From assembly GCA_002316005.1 (NCBI GenBank), contig DCIM01000039.1, forward strand, positions 1-64,000: a stretch of DNA of 64,000 bases. Reading direction: 5' to 3'. Both the position numbers and the translations under genes were made by a program. Source of the DNA: Prevotellaceae bacterium UBA1726. GTDB taxonomy: Bacteria; Bacteroidota; Bacteroidia; Bacteroidales; Bacteroidaceae. The notes under the pieces are model-generated. The model had not been told where the DNA came from and ran no database searches. It saw only the letters and a list, made by a program, of their open reading frames with translations. Below, piece after piece: positions 1 through 6,946 of the stretch (position 1 is the stretch's first letter; every line of letters begins with the position of its first letter).

Positions 1-67
1 TAGTTCAGTTGGTTAGAGCGTCAGATTGTGGTTCTGAATGTCGTCGGTTCGAATCCGACCGGGCACC
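1..67 (+). tRNA. tRNA-His (GTG), 5' end cut by the window
   Basis: The D-arm, the anticodon arm (TCAGA stem, loop TTGTGGT, anticodon GTG at loop positions 3-5) and the T-arm (GTCGG-TTCGAAT-CCGAC at 43-59) are all present. The 3' acceptor strand CGGGCAC (60-66) is followed by C67, the discriminator base expected for tRNA-His. A complete CCA is not encoded. The first seven or so bases lie outside the window. Confidence 0.93.
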
Positions 68-77
68 CAACGATAGT

Positions 78-110
78 CCCTGGAAAGAAATCTTTCCGGG
101 GATTTTTGTT
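78..110 (+). terminator. Rho-independent terminator after tRNA-His
   Basis: The stem CCC-TGGAAAGA pairs with TCTTTCCG-GGG around a two-base AA loop and is followed by GATTTTTG and further T-rich sequence. It sits 10 nt after the tRNA. Confidence 0.8.
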
Positions 111-114
111 TTTA

Positions 115-146
115 TTTGTTATTTTCGAATATTATTACTACCTTTG
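115..146 (+). promoter_or_regulatory. Bacteroidetes-type promoter for the DUF308 gene
   Basis: The -7 element TACCTTTG (139-146) fits TAnnTTTG, and TTTG at 115-118 lies 20 bp upstream as the -33 element. The leader to the ATG at 238 would be about 85 nt. Confidence 0.6.
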
Positions 147-237
147 TCGCGCCATGATTCCCTTAATGGTAAATCCTTCATTCTAAAAGGGGTTGTTTTG
201 TGGCGCAAATTGTATTATTCAAATTATCAAAATAATT

Positions 238-1092
238 ATGAAGATTGTCAACACAGCATTATTCAGGGCATTAATCGCAATTGTTGCAGGCGGATTAATG
301 ATTCAGTATCGCGAAAAGATGGTCACATGGTTGACTGTCGGCATTGGAGTAATGTTCTTCCTTTCGGGAGTGGTTTCAATTATTGCTTATTATGTCAGCA
401 AGAATAATGCCGACAAAGCTGTACGCGAGGCAGAATTGAGTGCAGCACCAGAAGCAGAAGTTGCAGTAATCACAAAACCGACTTTCCCGATTGTTGGTTT
501 GGGAAGTATCATTCTCGGTGTAATCCTCTTCTTTATGCCAGCAACATTTGTACGTTATCTCGTATATATCTTTGCAGCAATAATCATTCTTGGTGCTATT
601 GGTCAATATGTTTCTCTTATCTCAATTCAGAATGCAATCAAGCACTATAAAACCGTACTGAAATCACAAGGATTCAGTTCTGAGGATTCACCAGAGATTC
701 CGCATTGTGGTTTTATTTATTGGGTTATTCCAACAATATTGCTGTTGTTTGGCATATATTCAATCCTCGATCCAATCGCCATTGCCTCTGCCCCATTCCT
801 TTTCATTGGTATTGCGATGATATTCTATGGAGTGGCCGAACTTATTAACGCTATCAAATTCTATTCTGTTCGCAAGACTATTGCGAGAGGAACTGAAGAA
901 CCAGAGGATATGGAAGCGATTGAAGACAAGGGAGACGAGATAACCGATGCAGAGATTGTGGAGGAGAAACCAGAAGAAGATACCTCTGTAGAGGAAGATA
1001 CCCCAGAAGAGGTTGTTGCTCAAGAAGCAGAAGATAAAGATGAAGAAGAACCTGCTGAGGATAATTCTGATGAAGAGAAAGAAGTTGAGTAA
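238..1092 (+). CDS. DUF308 (HdeD-like) multi-pass membrane protein with acidic tail
   Basis: This is a 284-residue protein. About six hydrophobic segments occupy residues 1-220, in two halves separated by a short charged linker, as in the DUF308/HdeD family of small inner-membrane proteins linked in enteric bacteria to acid stress. The last 70 or so residues are almost entirely Glu, Asp, Pro and Val and should be a disordered cytoplasmic tail; HdeD itself lacks such a tail. I chose the ATG at 238 (MKIVNTALF) because translation from 193 adds a 15-residue extension with no homology value and a membrane start is natural here. Its own promoter (139-146) and a shared terminator (1123-1155) make it a single-gene unit. 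The family call is good; the function is unknown. Confidence 0.75.
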   Translation: MKIVNTALFRALIAIVAGGLMIQYREKMVTWLTVGIGVMFFLSGVVSIIAYYVSKNNADKAVREAELSAAPEAEVAVITKPTFPIVGLGSIILGVILFFMPATFVRYLVYIFAAIIILGAIGQYVSLISIQNAIKHYKTVLKSQGFSSEDSPEIPHCGFIYWVIPTILLLFGIYSILDPIAIASAPFLFIGIAMIFYGVAELINAIKFYSVRKTIARGTEEPEDMEAIEDKGDEITDAEIVEEKPEEDTSVEEDTPEEVVAQEAEDKDEEEPAEDNSDEEKEVE

Positions 1093-1122
1093 TTAGCTTT
1101 TTATTAAAAATATCAATAAAAG

Positions 1123-1155
1123 AAAAAGGACCGCGAATTGCGATCCTTTTTTTTG
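1123..1155. terminator. Bidirectional terminator between convergent genes
   Basis: AAAAAGGA-C-CGC (1123-1134) pairs with GCG-A-TCCTTTTT (1140-1151) around GAATT. A-rich and T-rich flanks on both sides allow it to serve the DUF308 gene (plus) and the alkaline phosphatase gene (minus). Confidence 0.8.
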
Positions 1156-1176
1156 TTTTGTCATTATCGGGTTCAG

Positions 1177-2604
1177 TTATTCATTACCATTAGCCCAACC
1201 AGCAGCCTTTGCGATACGCTTTGGAATCTCTGTATTGTCCATACGGCCAACAAACTGCTCTGCACCAATACCAATAGCAAACACAGGCACATAACCATTA
1301 GAATGGCTACCACTTGCCCAAGAGAGATTAGAAACCTCTGTCAGGATGCGCTTTACTGTATGAGCGAATTCATCATCTTTCTGATAGAGACTCTCGCTGT
1401 CCTGTCCCTTTCCGGCCATGATGTTGTTGAATGCTGTCTCAAGTCGCTGGTCTTGCTTTTCGCTGAGTTCAATCTTTGTCCAGAAACCGAAGTTGTCGCT
1501 AAGGAATTTCTTTACGATGTCAAGGTTATAGTTAGCCCCATACTTCTCGTGCAACTTGTGCAATTCACCACCGAGTTTTGCAATTGACATATTGGTGTAA
1601 CGAAGGCGATCCATATAAAGATTATAGGCACCTGCACCAAGTGCCAAACCACCAGTCTCGTGGTCTGCCGTAACAACGATAAGAGTCTCATCTGGATGCT
1701 GCTGATAGAACTCAAATGCCACCTTGACAGCGTCATCCATATCTATAACTTCATGGATGAAAGTAGGAGCATCATTTGCATGACAAGCGAAATCAATCTT
1801 GCCGCCCTCTACCATAAGGAAGAAACCTTCCTTTTCATTCTGCTTCTTTGTGAGGAAGTTGATTGCCGCACGAGTGATATCACATAGAGAAAGGTCTTCC
1901 TTTGTACGGTCGATAGCATAAGGAATACTACCACGATCCTTCTTATTTGCAGCGTCCGACTGGAAAAGAATCATCTTGTCGGCCTTCTTTGCAAGTTTCT
2001 GATAGTTCTTATAGCCCTTAGCAATTGTATATCCACCTTGCTGAGCCTGAGCATAGAGGTCTGCACCGCCTTCATCTGGATTCTTTGGAGAAACCAAGTC
2101 TGAGCCTCCAAAGAAATCATACTGCGACTCAATGAGTTGCTGACCAATCTTATATGACTCACCACGACTTGCCACATGTGCATAGAAAGAGGCAGGAGTA
2201 GCATGGTCAACAGAAACGCTTGTCGTAACACCTACAGCAGCACCAGCATCGTGTGCCCACTTTGCCACACTTGTACATACAGTCTTCTGGTCGGCAAGAA
2301 CACCAAGAGAACCATTATGGCTCTTGCAACCGGTTGCCAAAGCAGTACCGGCAGCAGCCGAATCTGTAACGCCATTTGTAGCACTCTGAGTATTTACCAT
2401 ACCTCCATAAGGAAAACTTGGGAAACAGAGTTCTGAAATACCTATGCGACCTTCCAATGCACCAAGATATGTTTCAGTAGCATTTACTTGATTAACTCCC
2501 ATTCCATCACCAATGAAATAGAATACATACTTTGCTTTGTTCTGCGCAGACATCGACAATGCCAGCATGAAAAGAACAGCAAGAAGAATAAATTGTTTTT
2601 TCAT
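1177..2604 (-). CDS. Secreted alkaline phosphatase (PhoA family)
   Basis: The 475-residue product hydrolyses phosphomonoesters outside the cytoplasm (EC 3.1.3.1). A signal peptide covers residues 1-20, with cleavage after SMSA. Visible catalytic features: metal ligand D33 in IGDGMG, D81 followed by nucleophile S82 in VTDSAAAG, DHATPA at 133-138, VEGGKIDFACHAND at 265-278 with E266, D271 and H275, and TADHETGG at 312-319. All three metal-site motifs are intact, so it should be active. It is transcribed alone from a TAACTTTG promoter just upstream (2635-2642) and ends at the shared terminator. No Pho-box-like sequence was recognised. Length fits the family. Confidence 0.93.
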   Translation of the reverse strand: MKKQFILLAVLFMLALSMSAQNKAKYVFYFIGDGMGVNQVNATETYLGALEGRIGISELCFPSFPYGGMVNTQSATNGVTDSAAAGTALATGCKSHNGSLGVLADQKTVCTSVAKWAHDAGAAVGVTTSVSVDHATPASFYAHVASRGESYKIGQQLIESQYDFFGGSDLVSPKNPDEGGADLYAQAQQGGYTIAKGYKNYQKLAKKADKMILFQSDAANKKDRGSIPYAIDRTKEDLSLCDITRAAINFLTKKQNEKEGFFLMVEGGKIDFACHANDAPTFIHEVIDMDDAVKVAFEFYQQHPDETLIVVTADHETGGLALGAGAYNLYMDRLRYTNMSIAKLGGELHKLHEKYGANYNLDIVKKFLSDNFGFWTKIELSEKQDQRLETAFNNIMAGKGQDSESLYQKDDEFAHTVKRILTEVSNLSWASGSHSNGYVPVFAIGIGAEQFVGRMDNTEIPKRIAKAAGWANGNE

Positions 2605-2634
2605 ATTTTGTTTAGTATATATTGGTTTCTCCTA

Positions 2635-2642
2635 CAAAGTTA
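2635..2642 (-). promoter_or_regulatory. -7 promoter element of the alkaline phosphatase gene
   Basis: Read on the minus strand this is TAACTTTG, matching TAnnTTTG, 31 nt before the start codon. No clear -33 element is seen. Confidence 0.5.
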
Positions 2643-2712
2643 ATGAAAAATAAGAAGAAAAACATATCAATCGCTGAATAATTTTGCACAAATAATATAA
2701 TTTTGCAATTAC

Positions 2713-2760
2713 GCAAAAAAATGAGAGGGTTGTCGCCTCGCTTGGCCGACTTCCCTCTCT
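2713..2760 (-). terminator. Terminator of the Gly/Ser-rich secreted protein gene
   Basis: GAGAGGG (2723-2729) pairs with CCCTCTC (2753-2759), and an inner GTCG/CGAC pair extends the stem. On the minus strand the stem is followed by ATTTTTTTGCG. It lies 52 nt beyond the stop codon at 2812. Confidence 0.75.
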
Positions 2761-2811
2761 GAGTGTTGTCTATGAAACTATCTAGGTATGAATGAGTGTT
2801 TCTTTTTTATT

Positions 2812-3909
2812 TTAGCGACGGCCACCACCGAAGCCTCCACCGTGTGAGCCACCACCGCCATGCGAACCGCCACCCATTGAAGAGTGACCACCTCCCATTG
2901 AAGAGCGACCTCCCATTGATGATCCACCCATTGAGCGACCCATAGAAGAACCCATTGAAGAACCCATTGAGCGACTCATTGAAGAACCTGAAGGACGGCT
3001 CATTGAAGAACCAGAACTTCTCATCTGTGAGCCCATTGAACCTGATGAGCGCAGACCAGAGGTAGAACCTGAGCGGCTAAAGCTCTGCGAACCTGCTGAG
3101 CGAGTTGAACGCTCCATGCTTGAGTTGCGCATTGTAGATCCGTTACGTGTAGTTGTTGACTGCTGGCTTCCTGTTGCAAGACGCTCTCTTGTTGCTGAAC
3201 GCTGTGAAGATGTGCCATTGCCACCGAATGTGTTGCCACGACGAGTAGTTGTGTTTCCACGAGAAGTAATGCCATTATCATTGCGTGAACCTACAGTTGA
3301 ACGAGTGCTGCTCTGTGTACGACCGTTTGCGTAGTTGCCACGATTGCCTGTATTCTGGTTGTTGCCATAGCTGCCACGACCATAGTTGCCATTGTTGAAT
3401 CCATCGCGCATGCCACGGAAGTGGTTGTTTGTGCCACGATGACCGAAGTCACGACCATGATACCAAGAATGACCGCCATTGTGATGCCATGAGTGTCCAC
3501 CGTGGTAAACATTGATGAATACTGGGCTGCAACCGAAGTAGAAGAAGTCGCGGTGTGGATAGCGAGCATAAATTCCGAAGTGCCAGAAACCATCGCTCCA
3601 ATAAAGTGGACGATAGAAGTATGCTGCGTCTACGAACATGCGATACTGCCAGTCGAGGAGAATATAGCTGATGTCGAGATTACGACGAGTCCAGTAGTCA
3701 CCATAGAGATCTGCCTGAGAGTTAATACCCATGAAGTAGTCAAGGTTAACCTCGTAGCAAGCCTCATACTGCTCATCAGTCAAGTTCAACTCGTAAGCCA
3801 TCTTGTCTGCCAAGAAGAGAGCCTGTGAACGAGCCTGCTCGTAACTCATTGCCTGTGATGAAACTGCGATTCCAAACAGTGTAACCATCGAGAGAATAAA
3901 CTTTTTCAT
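2812..3909 (-). CDS. Secreted protein with Gly/Ser/Arg-rich low-complexity tail
   Basis: The 365-residue product has a signal peptide (1-20, ending SSQA). Residues 21-130 form a folded part rich in Tyr, Trp and Phe, with a helical start resembling Spy/CpxP-like helices (QALFLADKMAYELNLTDEQYEACYEVN). It is followed by His/Trp/Gly repeats (GGHSWHH, GGHSWYH) at about 135-155. The C-terminal 200 residues are Ser, Gly, Arg and Met repeats such as SMGSSMGRSMGGSSMGG, probably disordered. I do not recognise an enzymatic domain. The promoter at 3996-4028 carries the direct-repeat operator at 4030-4062, shared with the gene at 26645-27217, which also encodes a secreted low-complexity protein. A role in envelope stress or surface binding is only a guess. 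Confidence 0.7.
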   Translation of the reverse strand: MKKFILSMVTLFGIAVSSQAMSYEQARSQALFLADKMAYELNLTDEQYEACYEVNLDYFMGINSQADLYGDYWTRRNLDISYILLDWQYRMFVDAAYFYRPLYWSDGFWHFGIYARYPHRDFFYFGCSPVFINVYHGGHSWHHNGGHSWYHGRDFGHRGTNNHFRGMRDGFNNGNYGRGSYGNNQNTGNRGNYANGRTQSSTRSTVGSRNDNGITSRGNTTTRRGNTFGGNGTSSQRSATRERLATGSQQSTTTRNGSTMRNSSMERSTRSAGSQSFSRSGSTSGLRSSGSMGSQMRSSGSSMSRPSGSSMSRSMGSSMGSSMGRSMGGSSMGGRSSMGGGHSSMGGGSHGGGGSHGGGFGGGRR

Positions 3910-3995
3910 AATATAATGTTTTTTATTTTATTGTAATTATTTCATTTTGTCCTTCAGCCGAACTTCAAATTCGCTTTAGGTTTATCTTCACGATG

Positions 3996-4028
3996 CAAAA
4001 TTATTAAAGAAATCTATGCTTTCAAAAG
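3996..4028 (-). promoter_or_regulatory. Promoter of the Gly/Ser-rich protein gene
   Basis: The minus strand reads TAATTTTG (-7, 3996-4003), a 19-bp spacer, then CTTTTG (-33, 4023-4028). The leader is about 85 nt. Confidence 0.7.
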
Positions 4029-4029
4029 G

Positions 4030-4062
4030 ATTTTCCCTAAACGGGAGGGGAATTTCCCTAAT
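4030..4062 (-). promoter_or_regulatory. Putative activator site with GGGAA direct repeats
   Basis: On the minus strand, AGGGAAATT and AGGGAAAAT are repeated in the same direction with start points 21 bp apart, directly upstream of the -33 box. The same arrangement is found at 27291-27323. Two half-sites two helical turns apart next to the -33/-35 box is typical of LytTR-type or other response-regulator activators. Confidence 0.5.
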
Positions 4063-4293
4063 ACCTCAATTATTCCTTCTGAAGACCTTTTTCACGAATC
4101 TCGCCTACCCTCACACAAGCCCCGTATTTACTGGGGAAAACGAGAAATCAATAGAGGGTAGAGAAAAAAGTATGGAATTTTCCTTCATTCCATAGGTTTT
4201 ACAACAACTACACATTAAAAACAAAAAAAACAACCAACGCACACAATAATTCTTTCACGCGCGCGTTATATAATAAAAGGTAAACAACAACAT
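4063..4293. other. Upstream region of the wzi operon
   Basis: No gene is seen. A perfect 8-bp inverted repeat TATGGAAT/ATTCCATA with an 8-nt loop lies at 4171-4194, and CCCC/GGGG flanks a short AT loop at 4120-4136. I found no canonical TAnnTTTG promoter for the plus-strand operon, although one is expected here. The inverted repeats could be operators or leader hairpins. Confidence 0.4.
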
Positions 4294-5784
4294 TTGGATA
4301 GACAACGATTCATAGCATCATTTTTTGCTCTGGCATTGTGCTCAATTAATGCATGGTGTCAGGGATTAAGTCGTTTAGCCGAGGGGCTGGAGGTTTTCAC
4401 CGAAGCACAGTACAGTTGCAGCGATGGAACTACCCCCCTTTGGCTCAACGCAAACAAATACGGCATGTCCTCTCTTGAATCGCAAAACGGATATCTTCGT
4501 GTTGGGGCTTCTCGTTCAAATCAAAATGATTCTCTCCGCAAATGGAGAATCGGTTATGGTATTGATTTGGCATTGGCAGCAAAATACACAAGAACGATTT
4601 TTGCGAACGAGGCATATGCCGATTTCAGTTTCATGAAAGCAACTATAACCGTTGGCGCAAAGAAAAGGACTTCGCCATACACAACCCAGGAAATGAGCTC
4701 GGGCGCATTGGTTTATGGTTGGAATTCGCGCCCTATTCCACAGGCAACGCTTGACATAGACTGGTTCAGTTTCCCTTGGACAGAAGGTTGGTGGAAATGG
4801 AAAGTTCATGGTTCTTATGGTTTCACGACTGATGGGAAGTGGCAGAAATCGGTTGTCCCAGAAACAGAACACTACACAGGGAATGTGCTTTATCATGAAA
4901 AAAGCCTCTATTGGAAGTTTGGAAAGGAAAATCACGAGAGTGTTCCTTTGACTTTCGAACTTGGTTTGCAGTTCGCCTCTGTATTTGGAGGAACCACATA
5001 TAACTACAAAGGTCGTGTATTTACTGAATACACAGACATCAAGCACCCTGTGAATTTCAAGGCATTCATCAACGCTTTGACCTGCACAGGAAGTGACGAA
5101 AACGATGGCAGTTCAAAGAATACTGCGGGCAATCATGTTGGTTCCTGGATAGGCCGACTCAAATGGCATGGTACAGATTGGACTGCAGCATTACGCTTTG
5201 AGCGTATGTTTGAGGACCAGAGCATGATGTTCATTCAATATGGTTGGTACGACCATCTTGTAGGTGCCGACTTCACTCTTCCTCGCAATCCATACATCTC
5301 TGCAGTAACTATTGAGCATATGAGTACTCGCGATCAAAGTGGAGCTGTGATGCATGATGAAGCTGTGAACATTCCGGACAAAATGAACGGAATGGACAAC
5401 TATTACAACCATAGTATATACTCGGGTTATCAGCATTGGGGACAAGCCAACGGCAATCCTCTCCTCACCTCCCCTGTTTACAACGAGAATGGTTCTCTGG
5501 TGTTCTCAAACAACCGCCTTACCGCTTGGCATTTCGGTATTGCGGGTGAACCATGCGATTGGCTCAACTGGAAGGCATTTGCCACATTTACCCGAAACTG
5601 GGGAACATACGACTGGCCTCTTGAAGATCCTACAAATCAACAGTATTTCCTTATTGAGGCTAATGCCCATCATGCAAGATTCGAAGGATGGCAGGCAACC
5701 GTTGGCCTTGGACTTGACCACGGAAAACTTGTCGGCAATAACTTCGGTGTTCAACTGACAATAAGAAAGACATTCAAATTATGA
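4294..5784 (+). CDS. wzi: Capsule assembly Wzi-family outer-membrane protein
   Basis: The 496-residue product resembles the Caps_assemb_Wzi family, an 18-strand outer-membrane barrel that anchors or organises capsule polysaccharide. After a signal peptide (about 1-22, ending in AWCQG) the mature N terminus shows the family pattern of an aromatic-rich plug (TPLWLNANKYGMSS at about 47-60) followed by alternating beta strands to a C-terminal TIRKTFKL. The start codon is TTG (4294), since no ATG lies in frame between it and the upstream stop codons. It overlaps the next gene by ATGA and heads the six-gene plus-strand half of the exopolysaccharide locus. Confidence in the family is high. Confidence 0.87.
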   Translation: MDRQRFIASFFALALCSINAWCQGLSRLAEGLEVFTEAQYSCSDGTTPLWLNANKYGMSSLESQNGYLRVGASRSNQNDSLRKWRIGYGIDLALAAKYTRTIFANEAYADFSFMKATITVGAKKRTSPYTTQEMSSGALVYGWNSRPIPQATLDIDWFSFPWTEGWWKWKVHGSYGFTTDGKWQKSVVPETEHYTGNVLYHEKSLYWKFGKENHESVPLTFELGLQFASVFGGTTYNYKGRVFTEYTDIKHPVNFKAFINALTCTGSDENDGSSKNTAGNHVGSWIGRLKWHGTDWTAALRFERMFEDQSMMFIQYGWYDHLVGADFTLPRNPYISAVTIEHMSTRDQSGAVMHDEAVNIPDKMNGMDNYYNHSIYSGYQHWGQANGNPLLTSPVYNENGSLVFSNNRLTAWHFGIAGEPCDWLNWKAFATFTRNWGTYDWPLEDPTNQQYFLIEANAHHARFEGWQATVGLGLDHGKLVGNNFGVQLTIRKTFKL

Positions 5785-6227
5785 GAAAATCGATACTCAT
5801 CATATTCGCCCTCATTACCACCATCTTTGCCTCTTGCGACAAAGTGCCGATAAACGGTGCTCTCGACGGACAATGGCAGATAATGGAAATGGAAGAAAAC
5901 GGCACAACCACAAGCATGAAGGACAAGAGCCTTTATTGTGCCTTCCAGCTGCATGTCTGCATGTTTGGTTCAAAGAAAGAGGGAGTGCGCAAATACTTCT
6001 GCAAATTCGAGCATACTGGCAATAAGATGCGTTTCTATACATTTACCCATCGCTCGGCTTATACAGAAGAGGAGAATATCGACAAACTGATAACAGAGGA
6101 GGAATTAGGAATTATCCTTCCATGGGGTTTCTATTCAACCGACTGCACATTTGATGTCGTTGAACTCAACAACAGCACAATGATTCTCTCTGCAAACGGG
6201 AAAAAGATAACATACAGAAAACTATAG
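5781..6227 (+). CDS. Small lipocalin-like lipoprotein
   Basis: The product has 148 residues with a lipoprotein signal peptide (TIFASC, lipidated Cys at 19). After it comes GALDGQWQIMEME, the usual opening strand of Bacteroidetes lipocalin-like lipoproteins, then alternating beta strands ending in STMILSANGKKITYRKL. The start overlaps the wzi stop by four bases (ATGA), so the two are translationally coupled. Its position suggests a periplasmic or outer-membrane accessory to Wzi or polysaccharide export. No catalytic residues are apparent, and the exact family is uncertain. Confidence 0.65.
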   Translation: MRKSILIIFALITTIFASCDKVPINGALDGQWQIMEMEENGTTTSMKDKSLYCAFQLHVCMFGSKKEGVRKYFCKFEHTGNKMRFYTFTHRSAYTEEENIDKLITEEELGIILPWGFYSTDCTFDVVELNNSTMILSANGKKITYRKL

Positions 6228-6319
6228 ATAGGACTATTTACAATAATTTAGCAGAAACACAATTATCATATACAATAAAAAAGTGTTTACTGCGTTTATA
6301 TAATAAACGAAAAAACAAG

Positions 6320-6943
6320 ATGACCAACATACAAATAAAAGATGGAATGAATCCCATCGAACGTTTCATAAAGAGAACTTTCGATATTGTAGTAAGTGGC
6401 TTTTGCCTCATTGTTTTTTCGCCATTAATGCTTTGGTGTTGGTATAAAGTGAGAAAAGACGATGGAGGAAAAGCCATCTTCTCGCAGGAGAGAATTGGTC
6501 TGCACGGCAAACCTTTCTTCATCTACAAGTTCCGTTCTATGAGTCCAAATGCAGAGGCTAACGGAGTACCTCAACTCTACGATCAGGAGCATGACACTCG
6601 CCTCACAGAGATAGGACGCTTTATTCGCCAACACCATCTTGACGAGCTCCCACAGTTCTGGAATGTCCTCAAAGGCGACATGAGTTTCATTGGTCCTCGC
6701 CCTGAACGCCAGTTCTTCATCGACCAGATTATGGAGCACAACCCACGCTATACCGACCTTTATCAGATTCGTCCTGGTGTTACGAGTTATGCAACACTCT
6801 ACAACGGATACACAGACACAATGGAAAAGATGCTCAAACGATTGGATTACGACCTCTACTATCTTGAGCACCGTTCTTTCCTTCTCGACATAAAGATTCT
6901 CTGGCTCACATTCTATCGTATTGTTCGAGGAGATAAATTCTAA
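6320..6943 (+). CDS. Initiating sugar transferase (bacterial sugar transferase family)
   Basis: The 207-residue protein transfers a sugar-1-phosphate from a nucleotide sugar to undecaprenyl phosphate, the first step of repeat-unit synthesis. One N-terminal membrane hairpin (about residues 20-42) precedes the catalytic domain with FSQERIGLHGKPFFIYKFRSM (split across 54-73), DELPQFWNVLKGDMSFIGPRPE near 110-131, and the closing RPGVTSY. It is the short PglC/WcaJ-C-terminal-like form without the long N-terminal membrane domain. It lies 92 nt after the lipoprotein gene and 3 nt before the WecA/GT2 fusion. An alternative start is the ATG at 6347. Confidence 0.92.
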   Translation: MTNIQIKDGMNPIERFIKRTFDIVVSGFCLIVFSPLMLWCWYKVRKDDGGKAIFSQERIGLHGKPFFIYKFRSMSPNAEANGVPQLYDQEHDTRLTEIGRFIRQHHLDELPQFWNVLKGDMSFIGPRPERQFFIDQIMEHNPRYTDLYQIRPGVTSYATLYNGYTDTMEKMLKRLDYDLYYLEHRSFLLDIKILWLTFYRIVRGDKF

Positions 6944-6946
6944 TAA

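Noticed and set aside
9..407. Open frame starting inside tRNA-His
   Set aside because: It begins in the tRNA, crosses its terminator and overlaps the DUF308 gene in another frame.
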